A stretch of 64,000 bases of DNA from Hoplostethus atlanticus (taxonomy: Eukaryota; Chordata; Actinopteri; Trachichthyiformes; Trachichthyidae), in the NCBI GenBank assembly GCA_034670405.1, contig JAXDDX010000003.1, forward strand, positions 5,954,001-6,018,000, read 5' to 3'. Shown here one piece after another: positions 1-11,928 of the stretch. The translations under genes were made by a program, and so were the position numbers. How positions within the stretch are numbered: the stretch's first letter is position 1; each line of letters begins with the position of its first letter. The notes under the pieces were generated by a model. That model had not been told where the DNA came from, did no database searches, and was given only the letters and a program-made list of their open reading frames with translations.

Positions 1-510
1 TACCACTCATGACTCTTACCACTCATTACTCATTTCATATTACTCCCTGGGAGCGAGCGGGGAATCGTTACACTACTAAAACTACTACTACTAAAAAAAT
101 ACTTTCCCGTTACATATCCAAAACTGACGGTTGCATCCTCTCTTACCTCCAGTAATCAGGATAACGCAGTTAGTTCTCCTGTGAATGATCGGGGGAATCA
201 ATTATTGTTGATGTCAATGTTTTCGTCATCCTTTTTTTCCGATAAAAATCAAAGTAGTGGGAATACTTCCACCCGGAAAGTAAACTTTTCTGACTAATTC
301 ACCAAAACGAATTGGGACATGGGGTAAATCTTAGTTTTTGGATAATTCAAATTCTATGTGATATTTGGAGTGGGTGATAACAAAAGTAACAAGTTATTTT
401 TAATTGATAACTAATATGATTAATAAAATTGAAATAGTAATCCGTTACACTAATCGTTACTGGTAAGTGTAATGACATTGCTGTAGCGCATTACTGCCCA
501 ACAATGCTAA
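1..510. mobile_element. Terminal part of a probable hAT-type DNA transposon, cut by the window edge
   Basis: The stretch at about 430-510 contains alternating forms of 'gttac' and 'attac' and ends in 'cgcattactgcccaacaatg'. Read backwards this resembles the 'cagtgttgggcagtaacgcg' terminus found on many hAT elements of fish. The other end would lie left of the window, so length, target-site duplication and coding content cannot be seen. The assignment rests on remembered similarity of the terminus only. Confidence 0.4.
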
Positions 511-1840
511 TACAACAACTAATAATTATATAATAATATTTTATTTGTGTATCATTTTAAAAAACAGTTTACAAAGTGTTAATTAATCAAAACAAGTAAA
601 AACAAGGATAACTTATCAAACAGATAAGAATATTGTAAAAAATATTATAGTAAAAATAATAGCAATAGAATAGAAAGGAGCAAAGCCTGTAAATAGGTTT
701 TAAGACGTGATGTAAAAGGTGGGTAGATTTGCTCTCCTGAACCAAATGAAAGTAAAACAACAAAAACTTACTTTAGCTGTTGGCTTGCTGCTGGCCTGCT
801 CTGCTGTATAACCAGCTATGATTAAAAGGAAATTGTTTTAGTGAGTGTTATTATGGTACAAGAGGATGTTCACAGGCGGAAATGTGTGTACCTGCACTTC
901 AATACAAAAGATTAACAGTAACTCTGAACGCCAATAAACCAAGCCCCTAAGAGTTTGGCACAGGTTATAATAGGGAGTAATCTTATAAAATAGATTATTC
1001 TATATTCTGCACATTATATGAATACGGTTAGGTATTAGATGCAATGATTACCAATAATCCCATTTGAAATAATAAAGCCATGAGGAGGAAAAATAAACTT
1101 GAGGCTCCTGATAAACCAATATCATCTTTGTAAAAAGTAATTGGAGCAGAGTTGTGTTGCACCGAGATTAGCGTCCCAACGTAGAAAAATCAAGAGCTGT
1201 ATACGGCCAACTATGGAGTGGGATGCCATCTTGTGGCCATGTTAAAGTATTACGCTATACAACCAAAGAGGCATCACAATACGTTTATTCTCTTCCGCCA
1301 TTATTTTCTAAACGCGACTAAGATCAACGCAAGGCATGGTGTAGTTCATCACTCTACTACTACGACAATCTGGTGTAATTTATCAGCTCAAACGTTGGGT
1401 ATAACCTACGAGTCTGGTCCGACACTAGCGCCAAACTACCTTGTATGAAAATATACAGTTTCTGTCACAATTTCCAAAATAACACTCACGTTGACAAACG
1501 TGTTGCAAGTTTCTTTTGGGTAATACAAAGCATCAAAGTGAAAATAAAGGTTATATTTAAGGAGGAACCTGCGTTTTTTTGTTGTCATTTTTTAGTCTGC
1601 AGATATTAAGTTTTCAGCCCTGAATGTATTTGTTCATTCTTTCATCACGAAATAGCCTACCATGCACCACACTACTACTAATACATAGCATATACTTTAC
1701 AGCTAAAGTATCACTCCATATTTACTGCACTGCTTCCTCTGAATATTTCAATACAGTTCTTGTTGTTCTCGACCCCGGACTTCTATACACCCAGGCGCTT
1801 ATCCCCATGACAAATTATATGCTTTTATTTTGGAGAAAAT
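511..1840. other. AT-rich non-coding stretch
   Basis: I see no gene here. The short open frames at 1218-1448 and 1624-1842 have no recognisable protein content or supporting splice pattern. The last part leads into the slc25a15 promoter. Confidence 0.5.
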
Positions 1841-1844
1841 AGGA

Positions 1845-2048
1845 AAACTTCCGGTATTATTCTATCCCTCTCTGCCTGGCTTGGCATATGTGGCTTGGCG
1901 TGTCTATGCGCTTGATGTGCGTAAACGCGCGCACTTTTACGCACGGCTCGAACGACGTATCCGCCAAAGAACTTGAGAGGACACTGCCAAGAAAACGGAA
2001 GTAAGAAATGTAAAAGTTTTTTTTCGCTTGGCATGGTTGGATGGAAAG
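1845..2048 (+). promoter_or_regulatory. slc25a15: Putative slc25a15 promoter and non-coding first exon
   Basis: Two ETS-family (GABPA/NRF-2-like) motifs are visible: 'aaaacttccggtatt' near 1845 and 'aaaacggaagtaag' near 1992, in opposite orientations. Such sites are common in TATA-less promoters of nuclear genes for mitochondrial proteins. A strong splice donor, 'gaaag/gtaagttg', follows at 2048/2049, and a matching acceptor 'tttatcag' lies just before 2527, 24 bases upstream of the start codon. The inference is a short 5' UTR exon ending at 2048 joined to 2527. The transcription start itself cannot be read. Confidence 0.45.
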
Positions 2049-2550
2049 GTAAGTTGTAGATTTATCTTGAGTTATCTTCTCGCACCATAGAAAATACCTT
2101 TTACTGAGGTGAAGTATTGGGATGCTGAAGTGGTAACGTCTGAGTTAATAAATGACATAGTGGGCGTGTAGTCCGTCTGATACTGTTTGTATTTATTGCT
2201 GCACCAAAAAATGCTCCTGCACTCCCGCAGAGCTACGGAACTGTGCAGGTTTAGTGCAATACTCCTATCAGGTTCACAGAGTAGTTTCACGCAGTAATCA
2301 CTTAAAGTAATATTACATTTAATAGTACACTTAAAGTATTTTCCTGTAGGGACTTACAGTGTGTTTGTAGTCCTCAATGGCGGGTATAGTGATCTTGTAC
2401 TTCGTGGCATTGTTTTTCTCCTGGTATCACTGTTATATTCCTATTATTCCTAATATTCCTACAGGGATTCATAGTTTTGCTGTGAAATTTGTATAGTATC
2501 CATATTTACTCATTGTATTTTATCAGGTCCACCGCATCTATTGAATCATC

Positions 2551-5500
2551 ATGGCTCCACATCCCATAGTTCAAGCAATCATCGATTTCTCGGCTGGAGC
2601 AGCAGGTAGGTTATCCTTGGCCACAAGTCCTCTTGTCTGTCAAAACCATGATGGGAATTGTGAAAGTGCACCAATGTGCCCTATAGAGAATGTGGCCTAC
2701 TCTAATATAGGGGTTCCCAAGCTTTCTTTTCCCAAGGGGCCCCAAATAAATAGACCACAGACCCCCATTGGATACGATTTAAGATGAAGAATTTTGTTGT
2801 TAGACTTTGTAAAGAACTACATAACTGCCTACTAGTGTTAGACCAACTGTGTAAGAAATTACACATTACATTACATTACAGTCATTTAGCAGACGCTTTT
2901 ATCCAAAGCGACTTACAATAAGTGCATTCAACATAGGTAGGCAAGAAAACTACTAGTCACCAGAAATCGTAAGTGCATTTCCTTCCTAAACAAGCAACTA
3001 AGAGCATAACTAGTGTTAAGGTAAGAGTGCAATAAGTTAGCAACCTACTATATCTTAAACAAATGAGACAAATAAGAGAATCAAATAAACAAGAGCTAAG
3101 ACAAATAAGTATCATATAAACAAGAGCCAATAAACAAGAGCTCAGACACATAATTGACGACAAATAGGCATGGCTAAGAGGAAGAGTCAGGGTAGTGTTT
3201 CTTGAAGAGGTGGGTTTTCAGCCTGCGGCGAAAGATGGGCAGCGACTCTGCTGTCCTGACATCAGTGGGGAGTTCATTCCACCACTGCGGGGCCAGGACA
3301 GAGAAGAGCTGTGACCGTGTAGATCGGCCGCAGGGCCCTCTGAGCGACGGGGCAACCAGTCACCTCGAGGCAGCAGAGCGAAGTGGTCGGGCGGGGGTGT
3401 AAGGCTTGACCATAGCCTGGAGGTAAGAAGGAGCTGTTCCTTTCACTGCCCTATAGGCTAGCACCAGGGTCTTGAACTGGATGCGAGCTGCTACAGGGAG
3501 CCAGTGTAGAGAACGGAGAAGGGTAGTTGTATGGGAGAACTTGGGGCGGTTGAACACCAGACGAGCTGCAGCTTTCTGAACAAGCTCCAGAGGTCTGATG
3601 GCAAACGCCGGGGCACCAGCAAGGAGGGAGTTGCAGTAGTCCAGGCGGGAGATGACAAGAGCCTGGATGAGCACCTGCGCTGCCTTGTCAGTGAGGAAGG
3701 GGCGAATCCTCCTGATGTTGTAGAGGAGGAATCTGCAGGAGCGTGTCACTGATGCGATGTTTGCCGAGAACGACAGTTGGTCGTCCAGGGTCACACCCAG
3801 ATTCCTCGCAGTCCGAGTTGACGTCACCACAGCATTATCAATGGTGATGGCCAGGTCTCGGTGCGGACAGCCCTTCCCCGGGAGGAACACCAGCTCAGTC
3901 TTGTCCAGGTTGAGCTTCAGGTGGTGCATCGACATCCACTCCGAGATGTCTGCCAGACATGCAGCAACACCTTAACCATTAAGTGCTATTCTGATCTCAA
4001 TGTTAACATGACCTATGAATCAATGTAACTTTGTGTGGGACGGTACTGAAGGCCAGAGTGGAATGCTACTGAATAAGAAACCTACTGCACAGTACAACCT
4101 GTTCCCTCTGGGTTTAGGAGAGTAACCTTATTAATCATTATTAATTATCAGATATCAGCCAGTCATGCCGATATGATGTCCTGCCCCCACTGTTGCCTCC
4201 ATGTACAATATACTGTAGACTGTAGGGATCTGCTAGTAAGGGTTTTTGAAGGCCAATATTGATATTTTTGTATTGACGCTGCCAATAGCTGATATTTTGT
4301 GCCGATATTGAATATCTTTATTTTCCTTTTCATGGCAAATATTCAGTGTTCCCCCCCCACAACTTCTTCTCTGAAACAGCATTTAGGTCATGGGACACTA
4401 AAGCTCACCTTTTAAAACCTTTACAAATGCAACTCTGTTTGGGTTACCAGCTCTCTGCAGCAAAACAATATATTGATCTAACACTAGTAGACAGTTATGT
4501 AATTCTCTACAAAGTCTTTCATTACATCTTCCCATATCATCTGATCCTGCCCCCCCCCCCCCAAGGTGGTACAGCCTGTGTGCTGAGCGGCCAGCCGTTT
4601 GACACTGCTAAGGTGAAGATGCAGACATTCCCTTCCATGTATCGTGGCTTCGTCCACTGCTTCGCGACGATCTACAGAGAGGTGGGGCTGCGTGGACTCT
4701 ACCAGGGCACAACCCCGGCCCTTATAGCCAACATCAGTGAGAACGCGGTGCTCTTCCTAAGTTACAACCTCTGCCAAGATGTGGTCCGCTATGCGTCCAA
4801 GATGGGTAGAGATGAAACGCTCAGGTTTGACTTTGTCTGCATGTTTTTGGTAAAACTCATAGAGTCATTAGTCTTAATATCTGTGTGTGTTTGTGTGTGT
4901 ATATACTGGGTAAGGGGACACATACTGCAGTGATGAGCACCAATCTGACATATCAATATATAATATAATATATAATATATATATAAAACTTAAACAACTG
5001 ACCGTCTCTCCTTTTTGGTCCTTAAACCAGCAGAACGAGACAAACTAGCGTTAAAATTAAGTTTAAAAAAAAAAAAAAAGTATTTCAAAATGATGGTGTG
5101 CAATAGATGCCGAGTTTGGGCAATCAGACTATACAGAATAGACATAATAGTTCATAATTTGGGTGGGACATCCAGACCTGATGTGGGGCGTCACAGCAAA
5201 CAGCAGCTCAGTCAGCGTCATGCTAGGAGTGGTGGACCACGCAGACCTCAGTCACACAGACACACATGACCGCCGTCAGTGGACAGGCAGGTTAGACTGG
5301 AAGAACAGGACATGTAGGCAAAATGCTAAATGCCCATTGGCAGGAACCTGGTCTAGCCTTACTCTGTGAAGAGACTGAGCCACTCCATGAATGCACAAGG
5401 CCAAGTTTGGTCAAATGATAAAGAGAATAAGTAGGTTTTTAACCTTGACTTAAAGATTTCGATAAAGCCTGCCTGTCTGATTGAGGCCGGCAGACTGTTC

Positions 5501-7852
5501 GAGATGGGGAGCCCGGTAACAAAAGGCTCTGTTACCTGCAGTTTTCTTTTTAACTGCTGGGATAGACAGGTAGCCAGCGCCCTGTGATGTGAGGGTGCGT
5601 GGAAATGCAGTCAGGAATCCAGTAAAATACAGTTTCTGGTTTCTGGTGATGACGTCAGGGTGTACAGCCTGGAGCTTGTCCCTTTCCTCCTTGTGTATTG
5701 AAGATTTTTACCTAAGATCTTTACCTGAGATCGATGCTCACTAAAAAAGTTGTTTTTTTGTTTGTTTGTTTCCTCCACCGTGCCCCTCGTCATTCCCCAT
5801 CAGTGATATTCAGAAGGCTTGTGCTGGCTCACTAGCCTCCATCTTCTCCTCGGTGGCGTTGTGCCCCACAGAGCTGGTGAAATGTCGCCTCCAGGCCATG
5901 CATGAAATGGAGGCGTCTGGCAAGATAGCGAGCGGACAGAAGAGGTCAGTGAGATTTTGGACTGGAGCCCAGCAGGAGGTATGGTTTCACATATTACGGT
6001 TTTAACTGTGTTGTGTTTTTTCCTGGTGTGACTTCAGCACAGTGGGGACCGTAGTGAAGACGGTGTTAAAGAAGAACGGTCCCCTGGGTTTCTACCAAGG
6101 CTTCACAAGCACCATTGTGAGGGAGATGCCAGGTTACTTCTGCTTTTTTGGGGCCTATGAAGTTAGCCGCTCTACGTTCGCCCGGTACATGGGCATGGAC
6201 AAGGATGGCATAGGTACGGTATGGTATTCTCCAAATTCCAGTCATAATGTAAGGCAGGTCGTTGTAATATTGGTAGTTGAACAGTAAAACTGAAACTGAA
6301 AGTAAAACACTGTTCGGTGTGGTTGTTCAGTGCGGATTGCTCCCACAAAAGTATTCTTGTCTTTGCAGGCATTCTTCCACTCATGTTCAGTGGTGGGTTC
6401 GGGGGAGCCTGTCTTTGGCTGGTGATCTACCCCATAGACAGTGTCAAATCCAGGATCCAGGTGTATTCCTTAGCTGGGAGGCAAGAGGGCTTCATCAAGA
6501 CCTTCATGGGTATCATACGCAATGAGGGTAAGATTTGAACAGGGAAAAAAACACCCTAAATACTTTATAGATTGTGGTTGGTTGGTACTGTACCTTGCAT
6601 TTTGGGCCCCTTTTGTTCTTTGGCAGTGTATTGTTCTCATTCCTGCCGATAACTGGCCAAATGTAGATAACGTGATATCATGTCAAGATTTTTCCAATGC
6701 AGTCTGATAGCAGAAATAATGTTCAGCTATCTAAAACATCAACCAGTAGCAGTTATCTGAATAAAATGCACTGTATGCAATATATAACAAATCAGAAAAA
6801 TGTGAGACTGTAAAAAAACACAACATATATACAGGATATACAAAATGTACATTGTATTTGCGTTACTGTAGTACTGGATAGGAGCCTGAATTCTTCAAGG
6901 CATGCATTTAACAAGGTGCTGGAAATGTCCCTCAGGGATCTCGGTCCATGTCGACTTGATATTTGTCACTCAGTACCTTTTTCAGTGGCATCGTCCCGTT
7001 CTCTCTTAGGTTGTGATCTAGGTGCTGTGCAGACTAAAGGGACTGTGTAAACTAAAGTCACTGTCATGTTCCTGTCATCTTGAGACGATGGCACATTATC
7101 CTGCTTGGACGTATCCATTTGAAAAATAGTAGACTGTGGCCATGAAAGGATGCAGCTGGTCAGCAACAATGTGTAGGTATGCTGTGGAGATTCACTCATG
7201 TAAGAGGCCTGATGTGTGCCAAGGAAAACATTCCCCACACCATTACACCACCATTCCTGCTGTTGACGTCAAATTCTGACCCCGCCATCAGTATGTCACG
7301 ACAGAAACCGGGGTTTTTGCGGATCAAACAATGTTTTTCCACTTTTCCATCATCCGGTTTTGATGAAGCTCAGCCTCTCTGGCGGGATGTTTTTGTTCAT
7401 CGCACCATTCTCAGTGAACTCTAGACACTTTCCACCCTGTCTGCATGCTTTACGTACTGAGTCATAGCCACATGACTCACTGACTGCAGGAACAAGTGCA
7501 AATGGAGAGGTTACCTAATAAATTGGCCACTGACTGTATGGCAGAGGTTTAATAAATGTCCCCCCTGCTGTGAAATCAGGGTGGGCTATGGATCAGGCTG
7601 TGTCGGAAACTTGGCGGGATGCTACCAGATGAGGGTGCAACATTTCTAACTTTGAAAGACCATAACTGCCACACCATCATGCCTGTGAGGAGCAACATGT
7701 TTACTTGTTTTGCTCTCTTTTGTCCCACAGGATTCAGAGCACTGTACTCGGGTCTAACTCCTACCATGATACGCACATTCCCTGCCAATGGCGCCCTCTT
7801 CCTGGCTTACGAGCTGAGTCGCAAGTCGATGATGGAGAGGTTTGGCACCTGA
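2551..7852 (+). CDS. slc25a15: Mitochondrial ornithine transporter 1 (ORC1/ORNT1), complete, 6 coding exons
   Basis: Exons: 2551-2605, 4566-4824, 5804-5944, 6038-6213, 6369-6527, 7731-7852; codon phases agree at every junction and give 303 aa (human 301). The protein exchanges cytosolic ornithine for matrix citrulline/H+ across the inner mitochondrial membrane for the urea cycle. Three mitochondrial-carrier signatures are present: PFDTAKVK (exon 2), PTELVKCR (exon 3) and PIDSVKSR (exon 5), one per two-helix repeat. Residues typical of the ornithine-carrier branch are kept: [15 protein letters not shown] and [14 protein letters not shown]. The start codon follows a 5' UTR acceptor at 2527 and opens [19 protein letters not shown], like the human start. 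Exon 2 is preceded by an unusual run of 13 C. SLC25A2 is the closest alternative, but that is a mammalian retrocopy, so slc25a15 (a or b copy unknown) is preferred. Confidence 0.95.
2705..2830. mobile_element. hAT-like transposon remnant in slc25a15 intron 1
   Basis: The segment opens 'aggggttcccaagctttc' and continues with 'aaggggccccaaataaat'. This is the typical start of many vertebrate hAT elements (CAGGGGTTCCCAAACTTT followed by a CCCCAAAT stretch). Only one end is seen, with no coding sequence. Confidence 0.4.
2862..3977 (-). mobile_element. 5'-truncated LINE with reverse-transcriptase C-terminal sequence
   Basis: The element reads right to left. The frame at 3360-3935 (-) encodes the C-terminal end of a non-LTR reverse transcriptase, with motifs such as [42 protein letters not shown] and [20 protein letters not shown]. 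Downstream, on the minus strand, comes the 3' UTR ending in the fish LINE tail 'gataaaagcgtctgctaaat' and a short 'tgtaatgtaatg' repeat at about 2865-2885. The endonuclease and catalytic RT parts are missing, as in ordinary 5' truncation. The family is probably Nimb- or L2/CR1-like; I cannot decide by eye. It lies within slc25a15 intron 1 in antisense orientation. Confidence 0.75.
3978..4130. repeat. Interspersed repeat shared with 25691-25786
   Basis: The blocks 'ccttaaccattaagtgctatt', 'atgctactgaataagaaac', 'cacagtacaacc' and 'gttccctctgggtttaggag' occur in the same order here and at about 25691-25786. This copy has an extra stretch of roughly 60 bases in the middle. The family is not recognised. 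Its left edge touches the 5' edge of the LINE. Confidence 0.6.
4226..4440. repeat. Unclassified dispersed repeat, copy 1 of 3
   Basis: Shared words in order: 'gatatttttgtattga', 'gctgatattttgtgccgata', 'catggcaaatattcagtgtt', a C-run, 'cagcatttaggtcatggg' and 'ctaaagctc'. Related copies lie at about 12270-12640 and 19345-19590. The many 'gccgatatt' words resemble non-autonomous DNA transposons of fish, but no ends or duplication could be defined. Confidence 0.55.
5130..5600. repeat. Probable decayed LINE-derived repeat in slc25a15 intron 2
   Basis: Phrases such as 'gtaggtttttaaccttgact', 'ggcagactgttcgagatggg' and 'ggtaacaaaaggctctgtta' resemble the 3' untranslated part of fish LINEs, which describe a 'group, gap, clean up' pattern like that at 3200-3300. 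No coding frame survives. Boundaries are approximate. Confidence 0.35.
6865..7535. mobile_element. Decayed DNA-transposon-like repeat in slc25a15 intron 5
   Basis: The block ends in 'ttacctaataaattggccac', matching the 'cctaataaagtggcc' terminus of a widespread fish DNA repeat. Its body includes 'ttccccacaccattacacca' and 'tttttgttcatcgcaccatt'. No intact frame is seen. Family assignment is uncertain. Confidence 0.4.
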
Positions 7853-8043
7853 TGTGGCGCATCTGTCCGCTTGAAACAAGTATTCTGCTGAAACACTGCC
7901 ATGTCCTCCAGTATCTGTATTTTTAAATGTTGCACATTCCGATTTTTCTTTGATTAAATGCCAACAGTGGTGTTCAGTATGGCTGAGGTAGAGTATCATC
8001 ACACACTGCATTTTTCTGTGCTGTGTGGGCCACAGTAATTTGA

Positions 8044-8049
8044 AATAAA
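8044..8049 (+). terminator. slc25a15: Polyadenylation signal of slc25a15
   Basis: An AATAAA hexamer lies about 190 bases after the stop codon, followed by a T-rich stretch. It is the first good signal in the 3' UTR and puts the transcript end near 8065. Confidence 0.7.
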
Positions 8050-8069
8050 GACTTTAATCTTTAATTTAT

Positions 8070-10300
8070 CCAATTTAGTCTTCGCTCTTTCAATATAATA
8101 CTTCATTACCTTTACCTATGAAGATGTTACAACATGATAGATGATGCCCCACCTTTACCACATTTGCCAGTCAAATTATAACGAGGATTCAAAAGGCCTG
8201 CAGCATTGGACCAGCCAGTTTAATTTGTCCTCTAAGAGGGTTAACTCCTCTCAGATCTTAACTATCTATTTTACTATCTACTATTTGCTCAACTAGCCTG
8301 ACTGAATGCTCATTGTTATTTTCTTCGTTAAGTAAAACAGGTTTTCAAGTTGTTCACTCATTTCTTATGATTTCTTAGCTACTTCTCTCCCACCTAGATT
8401 GTTATTCATTGTCATTCGATATGTACTTCAAAATCGTATTACCGTCTGCTGATCCAACCCCTTCAGTTTAAAACTCCATCAACTATCCCACTGACAGACA
8501 TCCTGATCAATATGAAGCCATAATCCATCATTGGGAGTTCTTTGGAAGCAAAAACATTTTTTATTTGGCAGCAAATTCCAGGATGAATTCTGTTTGAATC
8601 AGAAAGGAACAACAATGGCAGTATGTTGGAATTGATCACTGCAAACTTTGATTTTTATGTATTTAGTGTTGGAATTTAAAGGTGAAACTGTAATTTGCTA
8701 CTCGCAGTCCCTCCGAAAAACGATTCATCTGCCTTGTTTGATTGGTTAAATTGCGTCAACATTTCATATTTATTCTTAAGACCTCCTCTATAGGTAGTTA
8801 TAAGTTTTGAATAAGAACTGTTCCAGATGTGCAGCTCATCTATTGCTTTTCCCTTCAGTATGTCAGAAAGAGTGTAAAGTCTGGTGTCAAAATACCTGAG
8901 TAAAGTAGAATACATGGTTTAGGAATGGATGATATTTGAATCTGATTCCTGAGGCATCAAAGCTAAAAATCATTGTCCTGCTTTTACTATGTGGGAAAAT
9001 AAAGTGGGTGCAGTTTATACTGAGTTGCTACTGTCTAATTTCCACACTGATTTTCATAGTAAAACTACACAAGAAAAAGTAATGGGAAGTGAACCTGTTC
9101 TTCCGCTATTCTTGTGAAATATTGAATATTGTGAAATACCATGAACTCTGAGTAACATGATTGTGATATGAAGGAAATTTAGCCCAAAAGAAACAAGGGA
9201 CTGAATACTTACAATTATTCCTGTTTTTGACACTTGAAATGTTGAAATGTGTACTTTCATATCATATTCTAGGTTTATTTTCAAACTTATCAAACGAAAC
9301 AGTCACAAATAAATGCATTTTGAAATCAACTTTAAAACAATGAAATGTGCAAAAGCAAAAAACATGAGCTGACTACTCTGAGCAACTGAACCTGGAATCA
9401 CATGCACATCATTTAACGAGTTGGTGCTTGCTGGGTGTGGCTCTCATCGACCAAGCATCATGTGACGATGCATTAAAGGGGCCTTACTGAAAATGATGCA
9501 TGTTGTGAGGATCCAAAAAGTGTCTTGTCATCCAAAATGGATGTCTCAAGTCCGGGGCCCCAAGAACTCAAATGAGAATTCTGCAAATGGATTGAATAGA
9601 CGGATGATATTGAAACTGTCTGGTGATGGATCTCTGTGGCCCTGAGGACATTGGGTGCCTGCCACCCACCTCAGCCTCATGGGAATGCCCAGCTCACATG
9701 TTAGCTGAGTCATGACTCAGTGGTGCACACGCACTCTGTTTACTACTTCATATCATAACAATTATTATTGTATTGTTTTTTTATGTAGATCATTATTCTT
9801 AAATACTGTAATTAATACTACTACTAATAATAATAATAAAACGTGAAGTAGATCAGGTACATTTCTGAAGTGTGCTTGTCTCCCTTCACCCTCCTGCCTC
9901 CTAAATCTGTCTCACTGTCTCCCTACTTTTCCCTCTTTCTGTCTGTCTCTCTTTCTGCCTCCCTATCTGTCTGTCTTTCTCTCTCTGCCTCCCTATCTCT
10001 CTCACTTCCCCTTCACACACTCACACCCTCTCTCTCACTCCTCTTCCCTCTTTTTCTCTCTTTCTCTCTCTGCCTCCCTATCTCTCTCACTTCCCCTTCA
10101 CACACCTTTCTCTCTGTCTCTCTCAGTTTGTCTCTCAAAATCTCACATTTTGTGTATTTCGTACTCCGTTCTGCATTGCATTTAATGCAGATAATGTACA
10201 ATATCTTTTGAAACAACTTTCAGTCTTCACACATTCAGCTATCGATTTAGAACACCACATGATCAAACAATAAGAATAAAAATAAATCTTTTATGGTTTA
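8070..10300. other. Intergenic region without a recognised gene
   Basis: Unique-looking AT-rich DNA fills most of the space between slc25a15 and the stomatin-like gene. The only obvious structure is a strongly strand-biased pyrimidine tract at about 9880-10135. Confidence 0.5.
9880..10135. repeat. Pyrimidine-rich (TCTC/TCCC) low-complexity tract
   Basis: About 250 bases of C and T, built from 'tctctctgcctcccta' and 'ctctctcacttccccttcac' units; the second unit recurs near 10000 and 10090. It opens a frame on each strand, but the encoded peptides are simple-sequence artefacts. Confidence 0.85.
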
Positions 10301-10384
10301 AAAATGTAAAAGTGTCCATGGCCTTTAGAACAATTCACATACATTTTGTTGGAGGAAATAGATTCTCGTTTGCAGTGTAATTCA

Positions 10385-11520
10385 ACTCACCTGTGACAGG
10401 TTGCAGGTGCCCACATGATGTAATTGAACCAATTATTCTTTTAAAGTGATAAAACAATCTGTTCTGCTTCCCTGGACATCAGTTAAAATGGTGAAGAGAA
10501 AAGAGCAGTCTGAGGATGTCAGAAATCTATTATCACCAAACAAGGCTCTAAGGCATCTCTAGAGACCTTGGTATTCCTGTTTCCACAGTTCGCAATGTTA
10601 GTACGAAGTTTGCTGCTAATGGAATTGTTAAGACTCTCCCAGGACATGGTGGTAAGAGTAAAATTATCGAATGTTGGCGGGAGCCATTGAAACAACACCT
10701 TGCATGACATCCAAAGATCTGAAAGCTGACCTGGAGAGGTCTGGGGTAATGGTTTCAGCCCGTACCATATGCCAGACACTGAACCAAGAAGGGCTTTAAG
10801 GTCAGAGGCCATGGAAGACCCCACTGCTGAAAGAGAAAAACAAGAAGGCCCGATTGATCTTTGCCAAGAGCCACCTGAACAAACCTAATCCTTCTAGGTA
10901 AATGTTCTGTGGACCGATGAAACCAAATTAGAGCTCTTTGGCAATGCAGATCAGCGCTTTGCGTACAGATGATGAAATGTAAGTTATGGTGGAGGTGCTA
11001 TAATGCTGTGGGGCTGCTTTGCTGCCTCTAGGGTGCAGGACGTCTTGGATGTATTAAGGGCATCATGAAATTGGAAGATTACCAAGGCATTTTGGAGCGA
11101 AATGTGCTACCCATTGTGAGAAAATAGGGTGTCAATTGAAGGTCATGGGCCCTCCAGCAGGACAATGACCCAAAACACACATCCAAAAGCACCCAGGAAT
11201 GGTTCAAGAGAAAATGTTGGACTGTTCTGGAGTGGCAAGCGATGAGTCCTGATCTCAATCCCATTGAGAGCCTATGGCGAGACTTGAAATGTGCAGTCAA
11301 AAGAATCCTTCAAACACTGAAGAACTGGAGCGGCATGCAACTGAAGAGTGGGAGAAACTGCCAGCAGGAAGGTGCAGGAAGCTCATTGATGGTTACAAGA
11401 AACGTTTGGAAGAAGTCGTCATTGCCAGACTGTGAAAAGGGAGACAATAATGGCCATGGCTGTTAAATAAAACAGACGAATGTGTGAAGATCATTGTTTC
11501 AAGTTGTTTGAATTTCCAGT
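10385..11520 (+). mobile_element. Dead Tc1-like DNA transposon
   Basis: Transposase remains run on the + strand from an ATG at 10488 (MVKRKEQSEDV) to about 11466. Visible pieces include a helix-turn-helix region (about 10550-10640, 'ggcatctctagagaccttgg'), a first-Asp block 'ttctgtggaccgatgaaacc' (WTDET, about 10908), a second block 'aggacaatgacccaaaacac' (DNDPKHT, about 11160) and the last frame SPDLNPIESLWRDLK at about 11245-11290. Several stops and frame changes separate them, so no active enzyme can be made. Terminal inverted repeats were not resolved and the limits are approximate. Confidence 0.85.
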
Positions 11521-11928
11521 AAAAGGCAGCGGAGACACGTGATCACATCATCTTGTGGCTGCAACAACTATCATGTTTCGTCAGCCTGGTGTCAAGATAC
11601 CATCTATAGTTTATTCATAAACTAGACTCATCAGGTGGCTGATTCCTCTGTGTAGCTATAAAAATATAATGGAGAAACACATCATACATCTCAACCTCAA
11701 GACTTCCAATGCAAGGGTATTATAGAGGTTGGTGAGGATCTGTGTTTCTTCCTGGCCGTTACCATGCAATAGGTACATCCAAGAGTCACGAGTGGGAGTG
11801 TGTGTCACAGTCTCATGGACAGCAACAGGCCATAAGGGAAGGGGATAAGCCACACCCCGTTGGGAGAAAGAATAGACGGGTAAACAAGTCCATCGCTGCC
11901 TTCTCTACATCACACCCGCACGCTACTA

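Noticed and set aside
3531-3975. Plus-strand frames of about 72 residues
   Set aside because: Antisense shadows of the LINE reverse-transcriptase fragment.
9870-10211. 113-residue open frame rich in Ser and Leu
   Set aside because: It is the translation of a pyrimidine-rich low-complexity tract with no domain, splice support or conservation signal.
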